Origin: Artocarpus heterophyllus
Taxonomy: Eukaryota; Streptophyta; Magnoliopsida; Rosales; Moraceae
Length of the DNA: 64,000 nt
Assembly: GCA_025403435.1 (NCBI GenBank)
Contig: CM046350.1
Span: forward strand, 33,236,062-33,300,061
Direction: 5' to 3'
A program made the position numbers and the translations under genes. Below, one piece after another: positions 43,090 through 56,034 of the stretch. Below the pieces are notes generated by a model, which was given only the letters and a program-made list of their open reading frames with translations, searched no databases and was not told where the DNA came from. The first letter of the stretch is position 1, and every line of letters starts with the position of its first letter.

Positions 43090-44729
43090 ACTTGTTTTAA
43101 TTTGAAAATTTTAAAATTAATAACTTCTTCATTTAACTTACATGTAACTTCATAAAAAAGAGCTATCGGAGTAATTGTACACAAATGACACAAGTTATTT
43201 TGCTTAAAAATTATGATACTGGGAATTTTTATTGCTAAATCAGAACAAAGGGGAACGAATATTAACTTTTGAAAATCAAGGGGCACAGTGATAAGTTAGT
43301 TTTATACTTGTAAGTTAGATGTTTTGAACTTAATATTTTATGAGTTTTGGGTCTTTTAATTGATTTTTACTTGTTTTTATTTCAGTTTCTCTTTTAAAAT
43401 ATTATTTTTCTTTTTTTTGTGTAGGTAAAATAGATGAAATGGCAAATTTGGGAAACTAGAGATTAATTTGGATAAAAAAGGTTAATAAAAATAATAAAAG
43501 AAATTTAGATTTAGACTGGTCTCACATGGAGCTTGATGCATGGATCTTACACGAGAACCACAGTGGTCAGATTGACCTAAAACCCCTCTTAGCTGGTGAG
43601 CTCTTCATACATTCCCAACGTGCACGTGAACATAGTGGGCCCAATTGCTTAGCGCATTAAGCCAAGTGTGTCAATTCTCATTCTTGACATCCCTAGTCAG
43701 CTCACGTGCACTCATTGTTCCAACAAGCAGTGCTTCACCATCTCATCCTTACGGTCCCCATCTCTCATCAACACCTATTCCATTCTCATCACGTGGCAGG
43801 CACATTTAGACCTTTATCTGCCTGATTCTTCTCTTTGATGGAGTGAGAATAAAAGGGAAAGCCAATAAAAAAAAGGCACGTCTTGATAATTAAAGACCCA
43901 AAATAAAGAGATGATCAATAAAGTAGACGTCTATATATGGCGCTAGGGCACCCAAAACTGAATTGGGAAATTCCTGAAATTCTAAATTTTGAAATCATTA
44001 TCCACTTTGCTAAAGGCCTATGAATAGGACCTTATTAGGTTTTTTATAGGAGGCCTAATCCCCCTTAATTAAGAGCCAGGGAGAAATACATAGGCTATTT
44101 TATATTAAGATTTTATTTTATTTTTAGGTTCGGGAATTTTGTTTTCAATAATTTTCAAGTGAGGAGATATTTTGAAGATAAGAAGTGGATATTAAAGATT
44201 GAAAACTCAAGTTTGGAAAATTGTGACACTTCCACATTAGTTTTTCTTTTCAATTTTCTTATCTTTATATATTTGTTATTCGAGATATTGAACCCTTGAT
44301 TTATGTTTGCTAAGGGTACAATGTTTTGATTTTTTTTAATTTAGAAATAATTTTTTTCTAGTTGAGTATTCTTTGTGCTTAATGCACCTAAATAACTTAT
44401 CACTATTTGGGTGATTTGTCAATCATAATAAATTGGGAGGCAATTTATGTGTCTAATTCATTGTGTTGAATGAGATAACTTGCATGTGGAATACGAATGT
44501 ACTTGCATGGTTTGTGCGGCCATTATATGGAAACCCACAACACTTAATGAATTCTTGATTATTTCATTTGCATAGGAATAAGTGGATTAGCAGTTGAGGA
44601 TAATTTTAGTGTAATTCGAGAGAGCATTGAATAAAGTAGGGATTTTTGACTAACAAATAGGAAAATAAATCATGTTAATGAGTTAGAAGAATTAAAGCAT
44701 ATTAGTTTTGGTAAAATTGGAAACCCTAG
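43090..44729. other. unclassified non-coding region
   Basis: Mixed composition with moderately GC-rich text at 43540-43850 and A+T-rich text later. No open frame of note and no element ends that I can define. It is probably an old repeat: the tail (44230-44660) looks like repetitive plant non-coding sequence, but I cannot name the family. Confidence 0.4.
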
Positions 44730-47478
44730 TGTGATGCCTGGTATTCTCACATACTTGTTAGCCAATGCATTGCATGATTTCATGACATTATTTGCATTAT
44801 ATAATGTTTTATAATCATTTGAGATGTGTTTGATTATATCAATAGTATATATCATTTTCAAAAGTACGTTTCGTACAATTGCATTGAATATATAGCTAAA
44901 TGACTTAGGATTTCCTAAAAATTGGTCTAATTTAGAAAAAAAAATAGAAAATTGAATTCTAATGGTGTTTGATATACAATTATAATGGATGAATTGAAAT
45001 TAGGAGTTCAATGATGGTTTTAAGGCGATTTATGCTGAAAATGTCATTTTATGCAAAGTGAAGTTATATATGTGTTTGGAATAATGATTAAAAGAGACTT
45101 TATGACAAGTAAGGAATCTCGTAGAATATTATTAAGAATGATACAAGGTTTCTTATAAGAGGATGATATGTGTTTTGGTGGTAAGTTTACCTTGAAACCC
45201 TAAATAAGTCACCTTTTCGGTTTTCAAGTTTACAAACTAAATTAGTGTTTCAACAAATTGGGAATTGAGTAATGAATCATGTTGTCCAATGTTTGAGTGC
45301 ATTTGAAAGAGAATTAGAAAATTTGGTAATGTTTTGGTGAAAAACTATCAAAGTTTAGAAACTAGTATTTTGGTGTACCGAAAATTCGGTATGAGTACGT
45401 ATACCTAAGTTAGTAAGTTAAATTTTTGGCTAAGAGTTAGCTTTGAATTATAGTTGTGTATGAGGGTTTAGACACTAAATGGCTGATGTGTAAGCAACAA
45501 AAGAGAGACACTAATCAAGCTATTAAAAGAGTACTACTAAAGTGTTAAGTAATTTGAGGTGTGTTTGTGGTACTTTAAAAGGAGTTAAGCAAGTAGATGA
45601 GCTCATTTCAACTCACTTTCTTCTAAGCACAGTTTTCTATGGGGAAATACTCCATTTCCAAAAAGGGTTCAAGAAGATAAGCCCATCTCCAAGTGTCTTA
45701 GTCAAGGTTTCAGTGGTGATAAGAGAGAAAAACCGAAAGTAGTCAAGATAAACTTGATTTTGTAGTTTTAAGTTTCAATCTTTCAAGATAGGGGATAAAC
45801 CTACAATCCGATTCTTTTTGACAATTCTAGGGTTTATTTTAAGTGCTTAGATAGACCATAAACCTTGGCTTCATCCATTTGAAGTGGGAAAAGTGAAATT
45901 GGAGGTGAAGAGTTCAAGTTGCTTCACTAAGGTGATAATTTGTGAACTATTTTTAGGTTTCTTTCTTTGGTTGTATAAACAAACTTTGGGACATGATATG
46001 AGCACAATTTTTATGCTATTTCAGGTTAGAAATCATAGAAAAATAATCTAATAAAAAGAGATTTGGTTGTTGGAATGAAAAGTTTTAGAATTATGTAAAT
46101 TTTAGAGAATTTAGGGTTGATTTGTAGTTTTGTGAATATCCTAGACTCTTGTTTTTATTTGTAGGTTGTTTTGATGAATTTTAAGCTTTTGGTAGTGTTA
46201 AAAGTTAAAGGGAAATGCTACCCAAATTTTTAGAAAAAATTTTGAACCACTTAGAAACCAAAGTCCACTTTTACCCTTAAAACTAACTATTTTTTCCGTG
46301 TTATTAATGTTCAAATTTTTATACTTTAAGGGACTTTTAGGATTAAGTTTGATAATTTATCCTTTACATTACATAAATCTATGAGTTTTACTAAAATTTT
46401 TATTCTTATTAATATTTTTATAAGCTAAGTTCTTTACTTTTATTAGGAAGTATATGGAAGTGTTAAGGGGTTTAAAAATAGAATATTTGGTTCAAGTTTT
46501 CACCACCTTTCCTCCTATTTGATATGGTTGCAACAATAAGGTTATAAATAATATGTTTGTGGGGATTTAGTCTTTCTTTTGTTTAAGTTTGATTTTAGAC
46601 TTGAAATAAGCTCCTTAACATTAAAGTAACCAGTATATGTTTAGTGGGTTATAATGAAATATAAAGACCTATTTTAGAAGGATTGGACACTGGATTTGAA
46701 GAGGAAAACTCTAACAATAATTTACATTACTCCATAATACAATGTAAGTAGTATTTTACATGCATCACCATAAATGTTGTGCATGTTTGTATATATGGTT
46801 ATGATTTTATGAAGCATAAATAATATGAGCATGTTTTGATTTTGAGCATTATACAAGTATGCATCATATATTAAAGACATTATACCCAAACTATTAATTT
46901 AAAAGTTAAAGCCTATAGGAAGATGTTTTATGAAGCCCTAAAGAAAAATCATGCGCATGTTATGTTTTATGCAAAATGGGTACAATGTAAGTTTCCAAAT
47001 AAAAGAAAATTATGACTTACATGGGATCATTCATGGTATAATCATTCATGTTACATATTAATTCTACTTACTGGAAATAAGCTCACTTAGCTATGGTGAT
47101 GCAGATAAGGACAATTCTCAACATCAGTAGTAGGATGCTAGATAGTTGGTTGGCACTCTCCTCTAAACCTATGGACTTATATATATGAACAAAGTTGACC
47201 TGTTTTGAGACTTTTCACTACTGCTTCCTTTTGAATGCCTTTAGACGCTATAATTATGACATGGCTTATTTCATTTTGAGCTTTGTATTACATTGTGAAT
47301 ATTAGATTTTGTAAAGTAAAGTTATACTCTAGTTATATAAAGAATTACAAAGGTCAAATTTTCTCATATATTTTTTTAAAACTTATGTGCTTGATATTAT
47401 AATTGTAGATAATTAAGAGTACTAACACTTAATATTAGTATATTATGTATGTTAAACTTATATTAGATGGGTGCTACA
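44730..47478 (+). repeat. 5' LTR of gypsy G
   Basis: TGTGATGCCTGG is a typical Del/Tekay LTR start; the end is GGGTGCTACA, five bases short of the primer site. About 2.75 kb. The left boundary is inferred from this motif and from the primer site at the other end, since no second LTR copy is in the window. Confidence 0.65.
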
Positions 47479-47482
47479 CTTG

Positions 47483-47494
47483 TGGTATCAGAGC
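47483..47494 (+). promoter_or_regulatory. primer binding site of gypsy G
   Basis: TGGTATCAGAGC is an exact initiator Met-tRNA complement, four bases after the LTR end. Confidence 0.9.
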
Positions 47495-47672
47495 AAAATC
47501 TTTTCTGTAGACTGCCTATATACAAAAGCCATAGAGTGAGGATGCACAACTAACTAGTAAGTTTGTCTCTAAAATGCATTATGACATTATGTGTGTTATG
47601 TGCCTAATCGTATTTGTGTTGGCCACTATGATAATTATATGTGAGCAAAAATGAATTGTATTGTAGGAAAAT

Positions 47673-47940
47673 ATGGTTCGAATGAGACGTCGGGGTGGTA
47701 CTACTATACAAGGTAATACTTCTAAGGAATGAGATGATAGAGATATCCATCTTGATACACTTGCTGATATAATGGAGAGATTTTTGGAACAGCAAGTCCA
47801 ACAATAATTTAAGAGAGCCCCTTTACATCCACCTCTACCTCCACCACCACCACTACTAGTTAGAAATGAAGTTATAGATGTTGTTAGTGAGCAATTCCTA
47901 AAGTATAAACCGCCAATATTTGAGGGTGGTATGGACCTAA
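47673..47940 (+). pseudogene. gypsy G gag N-terminus
   Basis: Begins at ATG 47673 (MVRMRRRGGTTIQGNTSKE), with in-frame stops after codons 19 and 43. It continues through a proline run (HPPLPPPPPLL) to EQFLKYKPPIFEGGMDLM, the typical start of the Retrotrans_gag domain in Del/Tekay elements (FLKLKPPTFDGG-DP). It is cut by the copia F LTR in the middle of that phrase. Confidence 0.75.
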
Positions 47941-49974
47941 TGTTAGACATGTATGCCCTAAGGAGTAAAAATGCAATAACTTTTTAGAGACATTTTTATC
48001 AATAAAGAATTATTTATTATTTATATACCAAATCTTATCCTCTTTACGTTCATATTTGTTGAATGTATGTAAAGCAAACAAAAGTTTGAGACTGTTAGTC
48101 TAAACCTTTAAGAATAGGACATATGATAGACAGATTATGCGGAAGACACGATTCTTAAGGTGATGGTCTAAAACATAAGATCTGCAATCGATGGAATAAA
48201 GTTTGGCACTTTATTCATGTAAATATTGTTATATTGTCTATATCCCAATTGGAAGATGGTTTGTCTTGGCCATCGGAGGTAGACTCTATGAATAAAAACA
48301 TTGGCACGTTGTCATAGGTGACGACGTGTTAGATCAGGATATAAAGTTAATTGATTTGGATTAATAATTCTGTCTCGGCAAATCAATTCACTTTAGACAA
48401 TCATTTGTATTGTACCTTAATCCTAAGATGAATAGTGAGCTCATTGTCTTGGCTTGTGTTTTTTGATGTACCAAAGGGTGACACCCACATCTTAATAGTG
48501 GTATGCATGCCGGTACATTGGAGGCATGACTCTTGATAGCGTAGACTTGTTATTTACAGATATGGAATTCGTAGTTCCTCTTCAGGAGTAATGATATCCA
48601 CTTATATTTGTTGTCCTATAATTGAAAACTGAAGCACTCAACCATTTGGATACATAGGTGTAACCAAATAGTATACTGTCTTTGGATGGTAAGTTTTTTT
48701 ATGGTGAAATAATGGAACATAAGATAAAAATAATCAGGAAGGTAAGACAGAACTTGTCCTTAAGCTGATTATGGATTATCATATGGGGATAAGATACACT
48801 ATGATATGTCATAGAGACTTAGCTATACGGGCTTCGTAATTCTATGAGTTCAAGAGTGCAGCTCCAAGCTTTTAGTAGAGTAGCGTTGGAGTTGATAATT
48901 ATGAAATGTATATATGGTATATTGGGTTTCGTAATTATCAGGAGCTTGAACTATATAGGTCCATTTGGTCCCCTTTGCTAGCTCACAACATCCTATAATG
49001 ATACGGTGTGCTTTTCTAATAATTGGTAACTTATATTAGATTTATTAGATTGGTTGAAATTTGAAAGAATCAAATAATTCATGTCTGCTTATCGGTTGAA
49101 TTAATTTTGTGATAAAAATTAATTCAAGATAAACTTGTTGAATTGTAAGGATCGGATAATTCTTGTCTATTTATCGGTTGATTTAATTTTTGGATAAATT
49201 AGATCAAGATAAACTTGTAGAATTATTGGGAATTAATTTAGTTTCCTAGAGATAATCTAGATAAAGTTGTTTTGATCAGATAAGTTCTCTATTGGGTTAT
49301 TTGAATTAAAACTGAGACTTTATCCTATAGATTCTCGGGTGGAAAATAAAAGATTCACGGAGATTTTTTTATCGGCAGTTCGGCCTATCGATCCACGTGT
49401 TCGGCCTGTCGATGGGGACTGTTCGACCTACCGATCAGGCTGTTCGGCTTGTCCCTGAGTGAAGGACATGATTACACGTTTCCACACAGATCTTATTAGA
49501 TATTGATCTGAACTTGATTCTGTTTCGAGTTTTTGGGACCTAATCTGATAAGGACTGACCCTAGGACTAACCTCTATAAATAGGGAGTAAGTCTTAAGAG
49601 TTACTAAGATCAATTGAGAGATTAAGAGTGATACTCTGCTAGTGAGAATCTGAAAACTCCCTGAGAGCTTTTGTTCACAAATCACAAACACTTGCTTTAG
49701 GTTCTCTCGATTGGTTAGAAGGAGAGTCACCTGGTGGAAAAGCTATACGTGTGAGCCCACACTCACTCCAGTGGTGGAAAGAGAATAGTAAAGAAGACTA
49801 GTTGGTTGAGGCTCTTTTGGAACGTTACTTTTCTTCACGGTTTGTGAGGGTTCTTCAGCACACAAAGGTTAGTAAGATCTAGTTAATTTATGCATATAGC
49901 ATGTCAAACTTGTGTTTTAGAAAATACTCTGATGTAAAATTTTTAAGTTCCACTACGTACTATTTTTTTCAATA
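47941..49974 (+). repeat. 5' LTR of copia F
   Basis: A 2034-bp LTR, TGTTAGACATG...TTCAATA (consensus end CCAACA, mutated), inverted relative to A and B. A TATA box CTATAAATAGGG is at 49575-49582, and the palindrome cluster is at 49370-49455. Confidence 0.92.
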
Positions 49975-49976
49975 AT

Positions 49977-49989
49977 TGGCATCAGAGCC
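49977..49989 (+). promoter_or_regulatory. primer binding site of copia F
   Basis: TGGCATCAGAGCC, one substitution from the initiator Met-tRNA complement. Confidence 0.88.
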
Positions 49990-50545
49990 AGGTTTTTACA
50001 TAAATTTATGAGTTTGTGATCATGTTACATGTATAAAGTTTGTGATCTTAATCTCTCCTATGCTTGAATTTAATTTTATAGAGAGTTGACACTCTAGGCT
50101 TCTATATATTATATATGTTGTCATGGATTATGTGGTGAATGTTTATTAATTAATTATGGTTGATTAAATTGTTATTTAATTATTAATTAATTAATTAATA
50201 CTAGTTATAGTTCCTTAGATGTTAGAATGTGTACCTAGGTTTTTCATGTAATTAGATGGCGGACAATCATCTCCGTCTAGGAATTGTTATTTAATTTTAA
50301 ATTTGTAAGAATTTTGTAATTAAATAACTTTTTGGAAAAGACAGATCTAGAAGATTGATGATGATACTCCCAGGTATTTCCTGCGTCTCTAATTTTATGT
50401 TTTTGAATTGTTGAAAATAAAATTGATGAATTGCATTAAAAATTGTATTTTTTGGAATGGAGATTTTTGCTCGGTCGGCATGCCGAACCTCACAGTTCGG
50501 CAGTCCGATGGTCGTAGATCGGTAGGCTAGACTTATGGTTCGACC
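49990..50545 (+). other. copia F leader, left part with truncated palindrome array
   Basis: Colinear with the leaders of A and B. The palindrome array begins near 50476 (TCGGCATGCCGAACC) and is cut at 50545 by the LARD-like insertion. The target-site copy CGACC is at 50541-50545. Confidence 0.8.
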
Positions 50546-51079
50546 TGTGACGACCTACCTTTCCGGGCAGTCACTTTACTTACTTAAACGTCATTACTTA
50601 AATAGTAATCTTACTTACTTAGTAAGAAAAATACTGAAACAATTTTTTTTTCCTAATCATATTCTTTAAACGTACTTAAAAACTTTTGCGACCTCTGTCG
50701 CCATTCATGTCGAGATTTCGCTCAACACTTGACTGTAAAACCATTTCAAATCGTTTCTTAAAACTTAATAAGAAACATTTACTAAAACATCGCTTAAAAC
50801 TTAACTTTATAATTATATTAAACAATTCATAAACTGTATCTTAAAACTTAGAAACATTTCTTCAAACTTTGTTTTTTTCTTAAAAATTTGAAAACACTAT
50901 ATTAAATAGTAGAAAATATTTCTTTTAAACAGCGAAAACATTACTGTAGTGGTATCCATACCCAAATCCTTGCATCCGTCCTCCGCAGCACCCAGCTCTT
51001 CTAACGGGTCCTATTGGTCGCCCATAAAACTGCCTACAGCATGAAGAAGCTTTTTATGAGCTTTCGCTCAGTAAGTTCA

Positions 51080-51500
51080 AACAAAATCTCACAAAACATT
51101 TAAACATGCTTTAAAAACTTTTCTCATGAAAGCCTTTCTCTTAAAACATATATCATTAATATTTTCCATAGACATTTATAAAAACAACTTTCATAAACAT
51201 TCTTCATAAAACTTTTCTATAACATTTCTCATAAACGTTTTCTATAAAACACTTAACATATAGCAATCCTTGGAATGTTTTTCGTAATACATCATTTATA
51301 AACTTTTATCATCAATACTTTTCATAAACATTTTTCATAAAATATTCCTGAAACGTTTCTCATAAACGTTTTTCTAAAGCAATCTTTATAATGTTTTTCA
51401 TAAACACTTTTCATAAAATATTTAACATAAAACAATCCTCAGATTGCTCTTCATAACGTCATTTATGTTTTCATAAACATTTAATAGCATGTAAATGTTT
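51080..51500. repeat. degenerate TTTTCATAAAC short-unit repeats in LARD LTR
   Basis: Dozens of variants of TTTCATAAAC[A/G]TTTT in tandem. The counterpart in the other LTR is 59110-59515. Confidence 0.7.
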
Positions 51501-52019
51501 CATAACAAACAAATCAAATACAATCACAATGCAAGTTTTCATTTATGCTCAATTATAAACTTTCGATTATGAGCATCTTATGAACATTCTTTCTTACTTT
51601 GACTTCTATCCTTGTTCCTTATCTTTTCTTATCTTACACTTTTACTTTCCATATCTGACTTTAACTTTCCACCTTTTGTTCCTTAACTTTCTTTATCTTA
51701 TAACTTTTAGTGTTCGTACCAACATCTTTAATCATGAGATCATAAACGTGATGCTTCCCTTGTGGAAGACTTAAGAACATCGAACTTCAAGGTCGTGTAC
51801 CTCACATCTGGGAGGTCAAACTTTAACTTTTCTTTCATTACCTCACAACGAGGAGGTTGGCACGATACTTTCTTCTCACTTTACATTACCTTCTTATTAA
51901 CCTTAGTGAGCACATCAAATGCAACCACATCATATGCAAATACACTTGTAAATCATAGCTTGTACTTTAAAATCTATTGCATAACAAATGTAACTCATTG
52001 CATAACAAATGCAACATAG

Positions 52020-52310
52020 AATGTAAACACATTTTGCTAATCATAATTTGTACTCTGGAACTTATTGCATAACAAATACATCATATAACGCAATCACATT
52101 TCGCAAATCATAACTTTTATTCTGAATCATATTACATACAAATGCAATATATATCGCAATCACATATTGCAAATCATAACTTTTATTCTGAATCATATTG
52201 CATACAAATGCAACATATATTGCAATCACATATTGCAAATCATAACTTTTATTCTAAAACATATTGCATACAAACACAACATATTACATAACAAATACTT
52301 CATAAAACTT
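52020..52310. repeat. 66-bp minisatellite, left LARD LTR
   Basis: The phrase TAACTTTTATTC recurs at 52111, 52177 and 52243, exactly 66 bp apart. About 3.5 units. The period of 66 is a multiple of three, which keeps a spurious 22-residue repeat open in translation. Confidence 0.85.
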
Positions 52311-52899
52311 ATAACTTAAATTATAAAACATTATGCATTATCGAAATGCAGGACTCATAATAATCCTATTTCATATCTAGGTTCCGTATCTAGATCATAA
52401 TCTGGTACATAAAGGCTAGCTAGTAAGTTCATCTTTTATTTGTTCAGTCTATAGGTCTTTTATCGTCTAGTCGTTCTAGACTAGTGATAATGATTATCTA
52501 AAACATGTTTACATACTTGTCTGAACACTTGTAAAGGTCATAATAGAGCTTAACTTTTCATATCTCTCTCTTGGCTCTGCTCCTGTGACCTCTCTGTTGG
52601 TCACGATAAATTTTTCAAATTCTATTTAATTATCTAAATCGTTCTCACGATTTCTAATCGAACCTAGGATGTCCTATAGTAATTTTTCTAGTTTCCTATA
52701 GGCAAATTGGAGAATTATATCCTTAAATGGGTTTCTTATGGACCTTATTGTGCATGTTCATTATGCACTACATAGTATTGTACTTATATACTATATCTTG
52801 TTATATTCTAACTAACAAGCATCACTCATAACATTCATATCCATATCATTCGGTCGTACAAGTATCATACTTACTTCTCATATTTATAAACATATCATA

Positions 52900-53050
52900 C
52901 ATATACATGTCATTCATATCATACTTTCATATTTCATGCTTTCACGTTTTACTCATACTCATGTCGTTCATTTCATACTTTCACATTTCATGCTTTCACA
53001 TATTAATCATACTCATGTCATTCATATCATACATACACTTGTCATTCATA
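52900..53050. repeat. 54-bp minisatellite, left LARD LTR
   Basis: CATGCTTTCAC recurs at 52935 and 52989, 54 bp apart; two main units. The other LTR has three. Confidence 0.8.
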
Positions 53051-54031
53051 CTTTCATATCGTAAAGTTGCTATACATTTTTCTTCTTTGGATAGCAACTA
53101 TTTCACGTTATATTCATATAATACTTTAAGTCATGGCACATTTATAATGCACACACCAATCATAGTTCATAACATTCATGCATATCAATATGCAAATAGG
53201 CTTCAAACATAACGTTTGCAAATTCATTGCAAATCTTATTTGTACTTTAGAACTTTTTTTTTTTTGCATAATAAATGCAAATATACTTTAAAAACAACTT
53301 GCATAACTATTGCAAACTCATTTACAATTGCATATGTAAGCATTTAAAAACTATTTACTTCATGCTATAGGTGAAGCCTGAATTTACCCGGACTATTCTC
53401 TAGTGTTCTCTATTCCGTTCCTGTCTTATTCCTTTTTCGTCTGTTAGTTGGCTTCTATGTCTTGATCAAACGACAACCGACTTATTAATTAATTTTCTTT
53501 ATTATCAATCCACTCGATTGATAATAAAACGTAAACATTAACCATTCTTTCCTTTTAACTTGACTAGTATACTTTTGTTTACCGTTGTCTTTACTTAACC
53601 TTATAAACCATCGGTTTACCTTTCCTTCACTTAGCTTTGTAACCCACCAGGGTTACTTTTCCTTTTAACCTCGTAACCCATCAGTTTACCTCTTATTTAC
53701 TTAAACATCCCTTATTAAATCTCCCATCTTACTGGCGATTTCATTACTTAACGTATTACGGAACATTTTCCGTCTAAGAACGCTATGCTAAATCGGAGTG
53801 TTCGACTCCATTCTAGTCGTTTTCTCGATAATGATGATTTTGCCCTTAATGGGTTTTTCATCACCCTCGTAACCTTATAAAACCCATTCTCACATAAAAC
53901 AGTGTAACAATCACTAATCATGCATTTCATAAATTTTTATGAAAGCATCTAAAATAATTTATTTTAAAACGGTTTATACTGTAGGCGAGATTTCTACTTA
54001 CTTGGACTCCAAGTTATGCAGGTCCAGTTGT

Positions 54032-56034
54032 TGTTGGAAAAAAAACAGAGTGAGGTGCGCTGCGGGAATTTTAAAAATTTTAACATCAGAGTATTTTTCA
54101 AAACACAAGTTTGACATACTATATGTATAAATTAAACAGATCTTACTAACCTTTGTGTGCCGAAGAACCTCTACAATCCGTGAAGAGAAGTAACGTTCCA
54201 GAAGAGCCTCAACCAACTGGTCTTCTTTGGTATTCTTTATCCATGACCAGAGTAAGTGTGGGCTCACACGTACAGCTCTTCCACCGGTGACTCTCCTTCC
54301 AACCAATCAAGAGAACCCAAAGCAAGTGTTCATGATTCATGAACAAAAGCTCTCAGGGAGTTTTCAGATGCTCACCAATAGAGTATCACTCTTAATCTCT
54401 CAACTGATCTGAGTAATTCATGAGACTTACTCCCTTTTTATAGCGATTGGTCCTGGGGTTAGTCCTTATCAGATCAGGTCTCAAAAACTCGAAATAGAAT
54501 CAAGTTCGGATCAATATCTGATAAGATCCGCGTGAAAACGTGTAATCTTATCTCTCGCTAATCGGTAGGCCGAATAGGCCCCCATCGACAGGCCGAACTG
54601 CCGCGTAAATACCTCCGTGAATCTTTTATTTTCCACCTGAGATTCTATAGGATAAAGTCTCAGTTTTAATTCAAATAACCCAATAGAGAAGTTATCTAAT
54701 CAAAACAACTTTATCAAGATAATCTCTAAGAAAATAAATCAATTCACAATAATTCTATAAGTTTATCTTGATCTAATTTATCCAATTAAATCAACCGATA
54801 AATAGACAAGAATTATCCGATCCCAATAATTCAACAAGTTTATCTTAAATTAATTTTATTACAAAATTAATTCAACCAATAAATAGACATGAATTATTTG
54901 ATTCTTTCAAATTTTAAACCAATTTGATAAATCCGACATAAGTCACCAATTATTGAAAAAGCATGCCGTATCATTACAGGATTTTGTGAGCTAGCAAAGG
55001 GGAACAAAATGGACCTATAAAGTTGAAGCTCTCGATAATTAGAATCCCAATATCCCAGATATACATTTCACAATTATCAACTCCAACGCTACTCCACTAA
55101 AAGCTTGGAGCTGCACTCTTGAACTTTATAGAATTACGAAGCCCGTATAGCTAAGTCTTCATGACATATCAAAGTGTATCGTATCTCCATATGATAATCC
55201 ATAATCAGCTTAAGGACAAGTTCTGCCTTACCTTCCTGATTATTTTTATCTTACGTTCCATCATCTCACCATTAGAAAACTTACCATCCAAAGATAGTAT
55301 ACCATTCGGTTACACCTATGTATCCAAATGGTTGAGCGCTCCAGTTTTTCAATTACAGGATAACGCATATAAGAGGATATCATTACTCCTAAAGAGGAGC
55401 TATGGATTTCATATCTATGAATAACAAGTCTACGCTATCAAGAGTCATGCCTCCAACGTACCGGCATGCATACCACTATAGAGATGTGGGTGTCACCCTT
55501 TGGTACATCAAAAGACATAAGTCAAGACAACGGGCCCACTATTCGTCTCAGGATTAAGATACAACACAAATGATTGTCTAAAGTAAATCGATTTGCCAAG
55601 ACAAAATTATTAATCCAAATCAATTCATTTTGTGTCCTGATCCAACACATCATCACCTATGACAACGTGCCAATGTTTCTATTCACGGAGTCCAACTCTG
55701 ATGGTTAAGACAAACCATCTCCCAATAGGGATATAGACAACATAACAATCTTTGCATGAACAAAGCGCCCAACTTTATTCCCTCGATTGCGGATCATATG
55801 TTTTAGACGGTCACCTTAAGAATCGTGTCTTCCGCATAATCAGTCCATCATATGCCCAATTCTTAAAGGTTTAAACCGATAGTCTTAGACTACTCTTTGC
55901 TTAACATACATTCAACAAATATGAACATAAAGAGGACAAGATTTGGTATATATAAATTAATAAATTCTTTATTGATAAAAAATGTCTCTCAAAATGTATT
56001 ACATTTTTACTTCTTAGGGCATACATGTCCAACA
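54032..56034 (-). repeat. solo LTR of the copia A/B/F family inside LARD LTR
   Basis: A 2003-bp LTR, TGTTGGAA...TCCAACA, in the same orientation as A and B, with no internal region or second LTR. The matching position in the other LARD LTR (about 62172-62175, GTCAAGTTTTACC) is uninterrupted and gives the empty site. The flanking five bases (GTTGT and ATATT) do not form a clean target duplication. Confidence 0.9.

Larger units (their letters stand above)
44730..47940 (+). mobile_element. Del/Tekay-like Ty3/gypsy element G, 5' end
   Basis: This is the 5' LTR (44730-47478), primer site and start of gag of a chromovirus-type gypsy element on the plus strand, interrupted at 47940/47941 by copia F. 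The remainder should lie right of the window. Copia F, the LARD-like element and the solo LTR are all nested within it. Confidence 0.75.

Noticed and set aside
47483..47494. tRNA-like matches at TGGTATCAGAGC sites (also 3118, 18490, 49977, 58528)
   Set aside because: These are primer binding sites of only 12-13 bases; no tRNA cloverleaf surrounds them.
47579..47950. Minus-strand 123-codon frame with Ser/Gly-rich text
   Set aside because: Antisense of gypsy G gag; the plus strand carries the FLKYKPPIFEGG motif and lies in order after the primer site.
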